A stretch of DNA of 64,000 bases from Theristus sp. LFF4_11 (Eukaryota > Nematoda > Chromadorea > Monhysterida > Xyalidae): the NCBI GenBank assembly GCA_030248135.1, contig JASANC010003393.1, positions 1-64,000 on the forward strand, read 5' to 3'. Of this stretch, positions 36,737 through 48,000 are shown one piece after another. Made by a program: the position numbers and the translations under genes. A model generated the notes under the pieces. It saw nothing but the letters and a program-made list of their open reading frames with translations, was not told the origin of the DNA and searched no databases. Each line of letters opens with the position of its first letter. Positions within the stretch are counted from its first letter, which is position 1.

Positions 36737-38844
36737 TTATCCAGACAGACACTTCGGTTTTGGCTGATTTCTGTTCCAATAGCGATGCAGCAAATCGCAC
36801 AATTCAGACGGCAGCAAATCCTCAACCACCCACCACAACACGAACGACCACTGTGACGGGTGATATCGAATGCGAGGCGTTTCGGCCAACATCGCGTGCG
36901 CCACTGCTTGCACCACCGGCCGCGTGGCGGCGCCCTGCGCACGGCCCTTGTACGCTGCAATCGTTTAGTGCAATACAAACTGCTCATTGGTTGCGTATGT
37001 GTGCGATTCATTTGTGATTGGCTGATTTGAATACGACTTGTCATCAGCAGTCTGGCCAATCACTGGACGCCTGTGGTTATCGTTTATTGTGGAATCAACT
37101 CATTTTATGCATGCCTTTTTTAACAAAAAGCCAACAAAGCGTTGACCCATAACAATGTTTTTGGGGTGTCAACGGCAACCCTTATGCCAATATTTTTCAG
37201 AGTTGCTTTGGGACTGGCTCAGAATAGTTCATCAAAACTCATTCAAAACGATTCACCTGTTATCATGTTGCGCCACTTTTGCACGTAATCATCGCCATAG
37301 TCGTCCAAAGCGCCGTCTGGGATTCTCGTCTGCAGCTTGTCCAGATAGTTGGCAAGCGTTTCGAATACCTTCGTTGCTTGTGTGAAATTGCCCGGCTCGA
37401 TAACACTGCACTGAAAAGAAGCAGGAAACGTTTTTTCTTATTCAGAAAATGCGAAACACTTCGAAAAACGTGTAGTGTCAACCAAACCGCGGGTGGCTGC
37501 CGGACTTTAAAAAATCGAATATTGAATCTGATACGAACGCACTTTCACACCAAAGCGTTTGCATTTCATAACGCAGCGTTTGCATCATGCTTTCCAGCGC
37601 TTGTTTCGGCACTGAATAGCCGGCCCGACCAAACAGCGAATGTCTCGCGAGGCCGGAAGTAATCGTTACAATGCGACCTGGAAATTTGTAAAAAACATGA
37701 AATGAAATTGACGCAGCCAAAGTAGCACTTTGATAATTTTAAATCATTTCCGACTCTAATCAGTCTCAAATTGGCGGCTGCAAATCGCACTAATAGCAAT
37801 GAGTGTGTGCATTCAAATATAAAAAACACGTGAACAGCAGCAAACCTTTCGCATGTCGAATCAATGGCAACACTGACTTCGTGACCCGCAAGGTACCGAT
37901 CGTATTCACGGCAATGCTCCGCTCAAAATCTTCAACCGGCACCCATTCAATTTCGCCTGCCAACGCGATGCCCGCGTTATTGTAGAGGCCCCAGAGACCT
38001 TTTGAATTTTCATTTTGAAGTAAGAGTGAACTTTGAAAAAAAAACTGGTAATGCGCGAATAAAAATTCGCACGAACACACCACTATTGGTTTGCGCACCA
38101 CGAATACAATAATACAAGTCAAGTGCTTGTTTTTTGCATCCAGTAGCTTCATGAAAACTGTACGACCACGAAAGTTTGAGTTTTACATATATCAAAAATC
38201 CTTTACCTGGTACGTTATGTTGCTCGCAATGATTTCGAATTTCTTGCGCACATTTCTCCACATCCGCTGCATTTGTGACGTCCAGCTTGAGCACTTTCAA
38301 ACTGTCGCATTGCCGAGCTGCCAGCATTTGAGCTCCGTCGCTCTCGAGATTCAAACATCCGGCAAACACGGTGCACCCTCGGTTGTGCAAGTCCAGCGCA
38401 CACTCAAGACCGAATCCACTGTCGCAGCCTGCAAAGTAGATACAAGTTCTAGTTCATGTGAACTGCTTGAGAAACTCGGTAAAAATTTCAGCTCAAATCA
38501 TCAGCATTTGTATTCGATGAAAATCAGTTGTACTTTCCAACCACCCTGTTGTTCCGATCTGTTTTTTTAGCTCTTCTGACTCGGTTTCCCTGCATTAGTC
38601 TTTGTCGCAATTCAAATGCAGCTAATCAGTTAACCAATCTATAAACAAAACTTTGAAAACCTATACCAGTAACATAGACGACTTTGTCCTTGGTCAGAAG
38701 CCATTTCACTTTCAGAAACTGCTGCCAAATGAACCACGCGCTGTACAGCAGCCAGAGCGGCAACAAAACTGGACTGAAGATCACGAAGATCAGTGGCGCA
38801 ACGGCAGCACCTAGCCAAATCTCCAGTTCAGTTGCAACGCTCAT
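36737..38844 (-). CDS. Short-chain dehydrogenase (RDH/17-beta-HSD6 type), frameshifted
   Basis: NAD(P)-dependent oxidoreductase of the retinol/hydroxysteroid dehydrogenase branch. Six exons on the minus strand: 38844-38667, 38428-38207, 37998-37846, 37677-37543, 37410-37257 and 36954-36737. An N-terminal hydrophobic anchor (about 12-45) precedes the cofactor motif TGCDSGFG (59-66), then LYNNAG (138-143), Ser192, and Y205-SVP-K209. After this, exon 4 loses frame: the read LRYEM must shift by one base to continue as RFGVKV, the usual family sequence, and then SVIEPG in exon 5. The exons sum to one base more than a multiple of three, all of it in exon 4 (37543-37677). The C-terminus ends YWNRNQPKPKCLSG. 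Acceptor of exon 3 is weak. The gene may be a recent pseudogene or carry a sequence error. Confidence 0.85.
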
Positions 38845-39869
38845 TTTTGGTGGACTCTCAATTTTTTTGTGCAGTGACCGCAAAAAAACTAAAAAAATCA
38901 CAAGAGAGAGTTTTTTCCTCCTTGCACGTGTTTTTGAAAAAAATGTTTCAAACATTTTCAAGTCAAGTCAAGTCAAGTTTTATTTTTCTGAGAATAAAAT
39001 GCTGCAAAGTTTGATAATGTTAGTTTTTACGATCGCTAAAGAATTTTATTACCCTTGCTTGCGATTCAGTTCAGTAGTTATAAGCAATAAAACATTGTAT
39101 TGTTGTTGTTGTTGTTGTGATTTTTAGGCGATGTTTTTAGCCAGGGCTAACCCAACGAAGCGTACAGAACGCCATTGAGTAGGGCGCCCATCGAGTTTTC
39201 TCTGTCATTAAGTGCCTATACACCCCTCGGCGGGGCTCGATCCCCCGAGCGCACAGACTGTAGTCGAACGCACTACCACCAGGCCACGAGGGTCACAGTA
39301 TAATTGTAGCAATTATACTGTGACGTGATTTGTTATTTCTGAAAAAAAAATGCTGCGATAAACACAAAAGTAGTCCCACATGTATTCACTGAAAAAGTCA
39401 ACAATATAGACTAACAGATTCCTGAGTTCCGGAAAACTAACCAAACACCTTCATCCGACAAAAAAGAGCTTTTCTTGACTAATGCTGTCTGCCATGGAGA
39501 GTTTGAAATGTATCATAGTTCAAAACTGAAAAAGTGATGCACGCTTCTTCAAAACGTAGAATTTTTTATTCTATAAATGTCGTAATGAAATTGGATATGA
39601 TCACACAAACAGACCTGCAATCAAATGTGTCAAAGCTCAAAATGCAGTAGTAAATGTAATAATTTGATTATTTTAAGCAGTTTATTTCAATAACTGTATG
39701 GTGGGCGACATCCACACGGCGGCCAAACCAAAACCATTGTAATTTTGAGACAAAAGACACGCGAAGTAAAGCGCAGACGTCGTAGACAAATATTTGCGGT
39801 TTCATTATTGACGGGTCCAAGCTGTCTCTGCAAAACTATGATGCCACATAAACGAACAACTCAGTTCGC
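38845..39869. other. Spacer between SDR and PQ-loop gene
   Basis: No exon seen. A short TCAAG tandem run lies at about 38958-38982, and a SINE at 39096-39301. Confidence 0.6.
39096..39301 (-). mobile_element. tRNA-derived SINE family S, copy 1
   Basis: Read on the minus strand it begins GTGACCCTCGTGGCCTGG (A-box region) and carries the B-box-like GGGGATCGAGCCCC. It continues with a body containing AACTCGATGGGCGCCC and ends in a CAA-repeat tail (39096-39118). Other copies are at 45236 and 46445. Confidence 0.75.
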
Positions 39870-42132
39870 TTATCGCTGTTGTGCGCGATTGGTCCACGGC
39901 AGATACACGAACTCATAGCCGAGCCAGTATCCAACGATCAGCGTGTACGTGACGGCCGGGGCGCCCAAAAACGCCCAATGCCGCCCGCGCCACACAATCG
40001 CCGGACAGAAGGCGACCAATTCTGCCACCAAGACCGTCAGTATGAGACAACGCAGCCAGCTGCACTGACTGGAGTGGTCGGAGGTGTTGGAATGGTGTGC
40101 GGCCTCAGTTGAGCTGCTGTTTCGCCCGGGCGAAGTAGACTTGTTGTCGTGCACCGGCTCTCGCGGTGAGTCGTCAGCGCTGTTCACGGACAACACGTCA
40201 GCGTCGTCACAGTCGTCACAGAGCTCGCCACGTGGCGGACGTTTCCAATACCAGACAACCTGCAGTTTCAACAGCAAACTGATAGTTTTCTGTGCATTTT
40301 CATGAGTGTGCCACGAGACAAGTCATGTTGACAGAAAAAAATACGAGAAATGACACGAGTCGAGCCAAGTTTGGCGCCAAATTGAAGCAAATCAAAAAAT
40401 TCGTCAAGTTCCAATTCCAAACCATTCAAATGGCGAACCAATCAATGTATTACGAAATGAAATTTGTTTTTGCTTGAGAAAAACAAAAAAACTGAAAACA
40501 TGTGCTATAGAGTTTACAGCAGCACCTGAACGGTGGCGACGAGCGCAACAGAACTGGAGAAATAGGCCATGATGATGTTCTGCATCGGCATCACCAGTGC
40601 GTACGCACAGAAGAAGTCGGTTGATTTACCAATTGCGGTCAATGTCACCATGCCCGTCGCGAGGCCCCGTGTCGACTGCCGGCGTGTGTTCAGCCACACC
40701 TGCAGTATGGCAACTGGGGGAAAACACCTCACACAGTACGTGCACTTAATAGAAAAAATCCTCGGCCGCATAAATAAGGCAGTTCTTGTTTTCTTATTCA
40801 AGGCGAGATCAGTCGCAGACTAGGAGTTGTTTATCTCAAGAATGCCAAGATACAATGTATGTATTTGCCAGTTTTGTGTGCAATGGACAAAGAACGATCG
40901 GAATAGCACGAACAAATTGGTCAATTAAAAAGACACGTCGACACACAAATGGGTTTCTGAGCGTCTTTTTTTCATTTAACTTTCGCGCGCTCCTCGCACG
41001 CTGGAAAAAAAGATACCATGTTTAATCACCCATGCTGTATACCTGCGGGAACGTCTCCGAGCTCCAGAGCGTTATTGAGAGCCACTCGAGAGCCGAGTAG
41101 ATGTTCCAAACGGACTGCGCCGTGACGAGCGCCGCCCAGATGCCCAGGAAGACTGCGATGCACAGCCATTTGCGCCAGTGACGATTCGTTGTGAACAGCA
41201 CAAAGTACAGTAGTAGCAGCGCTTCAAGGATGGGCATGTAAATTGCGCTGATCTTTGCGTACAGCGGCATCACCGGCATTTTGTACACGAAGAACATGTT
41301 GTTCAGTGCTGCCTGCACAAGTCGCATGATAAAAGTCCTTGTCCAAAGAGAGAGAGGGCACTCGGTTTATAACACAGTGACGTTGCACAAACAAACACAC
41401 AGGCACACGCATACGCTGACGACACGTCGGCTGCCGTAATAAACAAAGTGTGTGCGTGCCTGTGTGGTTGTTTGAAACCGTGCAACATACTACATGTGTC
41501 ACAAGAAGGTGCACGGGCCACAGGAGAGGTTTTAAAGGTTTTGGAATTTACTGTTTCTTAATTCTTTACCGCCTAACACCACAGCTGAACATCTCAAACA
41601 ACTTTCAAAAGCTTTATTTTTCATAAACTTTCCAAATCCGAGAGACCAGAGCGTATCAGAATGCCTGTCAAGTTCAACCAACCGTAAAATTCATGATCGC
41701 CCATGCGACTGATAGTCCCTCGACAGAGCGACGCCGACCACTTCGGTACACCTGTGTACATCCAAACCAACTCAGGTTGTTCTGCGAAACATATTAGTTC
41801 AAACCTATTGACTACTACATGCAAATTTTAATGCAACGAAACCGCGCGGTTGTTTTAGTGATAGCCGTGCTAAGTTCCAAAGTAACAATACTGCGCTGCG
41901 ACGTCAGTGTTCACGAAGAAGTGCCAACGCGAGACCAATTCAAATTCGCACAGATCTGCTTGCAATTCACAAATACCGATACCTGCGGCAGCAACACCAG
42001 AAACCACATGGCCGTGGAGCAGAGTCCAGCGAGGTTGCCGGCGACACAGACTGCCATCGGTAAACTGCAGTCGCAGCGGACGAGCAGCACTGACGTGAAA
42101 CGCTCGCTCATGTTCCACGTGCAGTTTGACAT
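39870..42132 (-). CDS. PQ-loop repeat membrane protein (SLC66-like)
   Basis: Multi-pass membrane protein of the PQ-loop family, whose members include lysosomal amino-acid exporters; the substrate here is unknown. Five exons, all in phase 0, give 350 residues: 42132-41983, 41751-41683, 41312-41043, 40699-40526 and 40259-39870. The first PQ-loop is AGNLAGLCSTAMWFLVLLPQ (31-50), continued by VYRSGRRRSVEGLSV. The second is LEWLSITLWSSETFPQ ending at Q163, continued by VWLNTRRQSTRGLA. Several other hydrophobic segments are present. The last exon has an acidic and Ser-rich loop with a CDDCDD stretch, then two membrane segments and the stop at 39870. Introns follow the Gln of both PQ motifs exactly. 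Residue count and segment order fit the family, but no closest relative is named. Confidence 0.8.
40755..41037. mobile_element. TA-MITE family A, degenerate copy
   Basis: It shares the AGATCAGTCGCAGACTAGGA block and the TTCGCGCGCTCC block with copies at 28465 and 35864. The right end CCATGCTG abuts TA at 41038-41039. The left end is diverged, so its edge is approximate. It fills most of the 343-bp intron 3 of the PQ-loop gene. Confidence 0.75.
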
Positions 42133-42884
42133 CACGGAATAGTCAATAGTTAATAATCAACAGTTAATAGTCAGTTGTTAATGGTAATGGTCAATTGTTA
42201 ATAGTCACTAGTTAATAATCAATAGTTAGTAGTCAATTGGTAATGGGAATAGTCATTTATTGATGGTAATAGTCACTCAATAGTCAGTAGTCGATGGTTA
42301 CTATTAACAGTTTGTAATGGTCAATAATACGTATTGATTGATCAATAAAAAACTGTTTAAGATAATCAATACATTAACCGTTGGTTCGGCTATCGTCTTC
42401 AGTATCCAACACGGGTACTAAGCATAGATTTGCAACTGCATTTCAGATTTTTATCTGTAGCACTAATAACGGTCACTGACAGTCTTAGACAGTCGTGGTC
42501 AATTTTCTTTGAGTGCACAAATAAAATTTTCTGTCTACTTTTGCATTTTCAGGGCAGTTTTACAATAAAAGATGGGTTGAAATCTTGGAGAAACTTATCA
42601 ATTTTTTACAGCTGACAGCTATTGCTCTGTCTAGATGGCGTTTTTTGTCACGTCTGATACAAAATGTTCCACTGTGTCGTTTTATCTGAGACTACGGAAT
42701 AAAATGTGAGTTTTCCACTGTCTGACATTGTACAGTTTGTATTTCCGCTGTGAAAAAACTATGAAGTACCGGCACCAACAAAAAAAAACACGGCAAAACA
42801 AAAAAAGAAGTAACAAGCAGCCTGTATTCGCTCGATCAGTGAAACATTTAATTCACTTGAAAAGGTTGCTATGAGCATGAATTT
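42133..42884. other. 5' flank of PQ-loop gene
   Basis: No exon. It starts with the AATAGTTAAT minisatellite (42138-42345), then T-rich sequence up to the target duplication of the foldback element. Confidence 0.6.
42138..42345. repeat. Degenerate AT-rich minisatellite
   Basis: Imperfect units of TAGTCAATAGTTAATAG type, with blocks AATAGTCA, AGTTAATA and GTCAATTG repeated many times. It lies directly upstream of the PQ-loop gene start (42132). Confidence 0.75.
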
Positions 42885-44405
42885 GGCCTTTAACAAAACC
42901 ACGGAGGCAACACGGAACACGGAGGCTGCGCGCTTAACAAAACCACGGAGGCAACACGGAGGCTGCGTGCAGCTAAAGTGACCCATATTTTATATGCACA
43001 CAACACGCTGCGCACCTTTAACAAAACCACGGAACACGGAGGCACGCGGATTTGGGGAGATTTGGGGACAGGACAAATCCGTCCCCGTCCAAAAAAAATT
43101 ATGTTTTTGTCAAACAAATAAATAAATAAATAAATAAAGGCGCAATAAAGCAAAGCAAAGCTAAATGTCAAAACTAGACTTCAAGGATTACGGTAGCTCT
43201 CCAATGGGTCTTGACACGATTTTTTAAAAACGTCCCTGATTGCCAGCAAAAGCTACTCTATTGGTGGACACCGTTCATATAATTGCAACAAACAGTCTTA
43301 TGTTTGAAGTTCGGGCACACGGGTTACGGTAGCGGTAGTTTTGGGTCTTGACACGAAGTTGCTGAAAACTACTTTGTTTCTTGCGAATAACTAGGGTTGA
43401 AAATGTAAAAATACCGGTTTTTTTACCGCGATTTAAAAAATACCGTTTTTTCAACCCTACGAATAACAGTTGAAACCATTTAGAAACATGCCGCATTATC
43501 ACAGAACGTCAAAAATCGGATTTTAAAGAGTACGGTAACTCTGCTGTGGGTCTCGACACGATTTTTTAAAAACGTTCTTTCATTGCCAAGAACAGTTACT
43601 AGAATGGATACCGTTCACATGACTGCATGAAACAGTCATATGTCTGAAGCAAGGTCCCACGGGTTACGGTAGCTGTAGTTCGGTCTTGACACGAAGTTGC
43701 TGAAAACTACTTTGTTTCTTTGTGAATAACAGTTGTTGCTTGCAATCATGTGAACGGTGCTCATCAATTTACTATTTTCCTGGCAATAAAAGGCAGTTTA
43801 AAAATCGCGTCGAGACTCACACAGCAGAGTTACCGTATTCTTTGAACTCAAGTTTTGACATTCTGTGAAAACGCTGCGTGTTTCTAATTGGTTTCAACTG
43901 TTATTCGCAAGAAACAAAGTAGTTTTCAGCATCGTCGTGTCAAGACCCAAAACTACCGCTACCGTAACCCGTGTGCCCGAACTTCAAACATAAGACTGTT
44001 TGTTGCAATCATATGAACGGTGTCCACCAATAGAGTACCTTTTGCTGGCAATCAGGGACGTTTTTAAAAAATCGTGTAGATTCCCATTGGAGAGCTACCG
44101 TAATCCTTGAAGTCTAGTTTTGACATTTAGCTTTGCTTTGCTTTATTGCGCCTTTATTTATTTATTTATTTATTTGTTTGACAAAAACATATTTTTTTTG
44201 GACGGGGACGGATTTGTCCTGTCCCCAAATATCCCCAAATCCGCGTGCCTCCGTGTTCCGTGGTTTTGTTAAAGGTGCGCAGCGTGTTATGTGCATATAA
44301 AATATGGGTCACTTTAGCTGCACGCAGCCTCCGTGTTGCCTCCGTGGTTTTGTTAAGCGTGCAGCCTCCGTGTTCCGTGTTGCCTCCGTGGTTTGGTTAA
44401 AGGCC
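42885..44405. mobile_element. 1.5 kb foldback transposon with 9-bp TSD
   Basis: The ends are GGCCTTTAACAAAACC and GGTTTGGTTAAAGGCC. CATGAATTT is duplicated on both sides (42876-42884 and 44406-44414). The arms are about 560 bp and nearly complementary about a centre near 43645. They contain subrepeats of AACAAAACCACGGAGGC, an AAAT tandem run, and several GTCTTGACACGA blocks. The central part holds a second, more diverged inverted pair. No transposase frame is visible. The 9-bp duplication and long inverted ends suggest a non-autonomous Mutator-like element, but assignment to a superfamily is inference. Confidence 0.9.
43392..43459. mobile_element. 68-bp hAT-like micro-element
   Basis: TAGGGTTGAAAA...TTTTTTCAACCCTA flanked by the 8-bp direct repeat CGAATAAC (43384-43391 and 43460-43467). 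It sits in the left arm of the foldback element. The right arm at about 43900-43920 has the uninterrupted sequence. Confidence 0.9.
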
Positions 44406-44414
44406 CATGAATTT

Positions 44415-45006
44415 AGCTTTCAGTTACTGATAAAGCATCATTGATTGATAACGAGTGGTACATGTATCATATTTAGTTGACCATAACAAGCCATCGCGTC
44501 TCCTTCTGTGCGTGTGACTGCCTTTAAAAATCCATGCGGCTCATCTGGTACTGTTGCAGATTATCAGAATTTGGACGCCGTTTCAAACGAATCGATCCAT
44601 AAATAAAAACTACATAAAATGAATGTCGAAAATTGCTACTCTGAACTGCCAGTGTAATATGTTAAAAATCGAGATCCTGAAAAACATCAGAAATGCCATA
44701 AAGTAAACAAATTTTTAAATTGTGGGTGACTGTATGAAAATCAATGGTGAAAAACATCGCTGGAATGAGTCGGAAAAATTGCTTGTTCATTCATTCTTCA
44801 CACGCTCAAAAAAATCAAAGAAACCAGCGCAAAAAAGGCCTAAATCCATTCCATCATTCATTCCATGCAAATTTCCATGCCAAAATTTATTCCGTACCAC
44901 AGCCCACTCCAAAATTTTCAACAGTGATTGAATATGGAACAATCATGGAATAAATTTTGGAACAGATTCAGGCACGTTTGTTGAGCGGAGTGCCAGAGCG
45001 CTGCAG
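44415..45006. other. Spacer between foldback element and nAChR 3' end
   Basis: No exon is recognised. Short repeated words such as CCATTCCA and ATGCCA occur near 44840-44890 and again at 45430-45490. Confidence 0.5.
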
Positions 45007-48000
45007 TCACTCCATCCGGCTGTGCGACAGCGGCGAGTCGGCGGCAGCGCTGGTGGTCTGGTCGCGCAGGCCGAGCGGCTGGCGAGTGTCCGACAACGAG
45101 GGCGCCCGGAGGATGATCGCCAACGCGCCGGCGTTCAGGAACGCGTAGACGATCAGGAAGACGCGGTCGATGCACAGCGACACGAAACGCCACTCTTCGT
45201 TGTGCTGCGACGCGAAACAAACGCGTGTGCAGTCTCGTGGGGAGATTGGGGAGATCGAGCCCCGCCGAGGGGTACATGGGCTCGAAATGGCAGAGAAAAC
45301 TCGATGGGCGCCCTCTGCTCGATGGCGTTTCTGTACGTTTTTCGGGCTTAGCCCTGGCTAAAAACATCGCCCTAAAATCGCCATGCAGTATTTTCTGGTC
45401 GGCATGCTCAGAAAAGGGCAAAAGCCATTTCAAATCCATTCCAAAATTCATTCCATTCCATGTGCCGAATCATTTGGGAATGGCATAAAATTGGCATGAA
45501 ATAAAATTTGCAATAGATTTTAGCACTTTCTGAGCGTTTGTTTGTGTAGTTTTCTTATCGGACACTGAGAAAGGGTTTTTCAAATACGGGAAATATGAGC
45601 GACTGGCAGAAATTTTTCTGACAGTGCGCTTTTTTATCTACGCAAAAATCTGGTGTGCAGATTTCGATGGAAAGAAGGGTTCATGTAAGGCGGTATTAGT
45701 AACAAGTATTTTTTACAGGATAAAATAGTAATCATTCTACAATAGATTTTTTTGTCTGGCATGACGCGGGAATTCAAAATGAGCAAAGTGATCCCAGTCC
45801 CCTAAATAGGGCCTAGTTAGTCACTTTGGCGATTTTAAATTGCCCCATAAAGATTGAAGTTAGTTTCCTTACCAGGTCTGCAGTCGCATTGAGTCGCAGA
45901 ACCTAAAAAAAGATTGATGACACCAACCTGTTGTTCCTCTTCAGCGATCCGAAAGTGCTCGGTGATGAACCGCACGTGCTGCAGCAGTCTGCCGATGACG
46001 CTGCGATGCCGGCGAAACGCTCGCTCGTCGGCGCTCTCGTCGCGCAGCAGCAGGCGGCGACGTTCGTGCGCACCTGCAGGAACAGCAAAGGACAACGGTC
46101 GACGTTGGAACAGCGTTGAACATGGAACGGCACTGAACTACAAACACACCACGTTGACACATGACGAGAAATGTTGCTGATCGAGATCACGTTTTTTGTT
46201 GTTGGGGATTTTTTAATGTTTTTTTATTGTGGATTTATTCAAACGTGTCCGGATTAAAATGACGTCATTTGCTTTAAAAAAACGCCCGTTTGTCAAAGTA
46301 CAGGCACTAAAATGTCAGTTTGATGTGACTGATTCGACATTCACCATTTGTTTGCGGGAAGACCGGCTAAACGGAAAGTCTGGTTTGCTGTGAACGGCAA
46401 GCGCATGTTTTGCGGCACATGACGTCATTTCAGTGGGACACGTTTAAAGAAATAGATCATAGCCCGGGTTAGAAAAACGTACAGAACGCCAGGCGTCGAG
46501 TAGGGTGCCCATCGAGTTTTCTCTGTCATTAAGTGCCTTTACACCCCTAGGCGCGGCTCGGTCCCCCGAACGCACAGACAACGAGCCTAGCGCGCTACCA
46601 CCAGACCACGCGGGTGACAACTTGCGACACTCACTGGCTGCATAGTATTGGTGCGTCGCGGTCTCCGTCGACCAACTGCGTTGCACCTTGCGCTGGTCTC
46701 TTCGTGACTGCGCCTGCTGCTGTTGCATCTCATGCATCAACTTCGGCGGTGGTGGCCAACTTGCGTCCATGCGAACGTTCGGAATCGCCAGCGTCTGCCG
46801 TGACTGAACGTCTTCCGCCTCTTTTGTGCTCATCGTCGCTTTCGACTGCGGCTGCTGAAAAACGTTTATTTCATTCTTGAACACGTGCGCAATTTTGCGC
46901 GGATGTGCCAACGGCAACAAACCTGCGCACATCGTGTGAAGTTGCATTTCGAACAAAAGTGATATGCTCACCTTTTCTGGCTTGTCGAAAGTGGACGAAT
47001 AAAAAGGATGACTCGGCGGCAGTTTTTCGTCGCCAATTTCTTGTCTCAGTTCGTTGATGCCAGCCAGGATTTCATTTTCTTCCACGATTTTGATTGGCGG
47101 ACGCATGCAGAGTAGCCTGAGTCGTGGTGAAATCACAGCATGATTTTCATGAATTGCGCGAGCGCACACACTCTAGCCAATCAGCGCAGTGCTGGCAAAA
47201 AATGACATTGATTTTTGTTAGAGAACCACACATTCAGACATAAAAGTTGCAAATCGGCCCGCTTATTTCTCCGACACAAATTTGCGGGTCTGCTACATGT
47301 AAATGTGCTATCATGATGTGCATTATCACATCACTGCACTCCATCCCGCAAACAATGGAGCGCCACACGCAAGTGTGTGTTTGCGATGCTGCTCCGGTGG
47401 TACACCACGGTTTCCTCACGGTACACCACAAATCATAATACTGTCATAAAGAATCACACGGTCACAAACTCCGCACGCAGCCAATATTGCCCGGCTCACC
47501 TCGCCAAATACTTCATGAACACCGTTCGCATCCACGGCGGCATTTCATGCGTTGCACCGGTGCGATGGTAGAGGTTGACGGAGACGACCGAGATGAGAAT
47601 GCTCAGCGTCAACAGGATCATCGTGTACAACAGATACTGGCCGAACATGGGGATCACGACGCTCGTCGGCGGGATGATCTCGATCAGGATCTGCGTGGGC
47701 GGAGACACCGCTGTAGAACGTGGAGATGCGACCAATCAGAGTCGAGCATTCAACTAACTAGGAGAACAAACGTGACATGGAACTGAAATGACGATGATCT
47801 ATTACATATGTACAGGCGTGGTACACTGCGATTTTTTTGGAATGGCACCAAAATGGGCACCATTGGGCATTAAAAGCGCCACTTTTACATGTTTTGCGTG
47901 TTGTCAATTGAGCAGCTGGCATCTTTATAGTTGGCGAAGTTAGTAGAAACATGTGAAACAGTACAGTGTGATACGGCAACCAAACTCGAAGAGAACAAAA

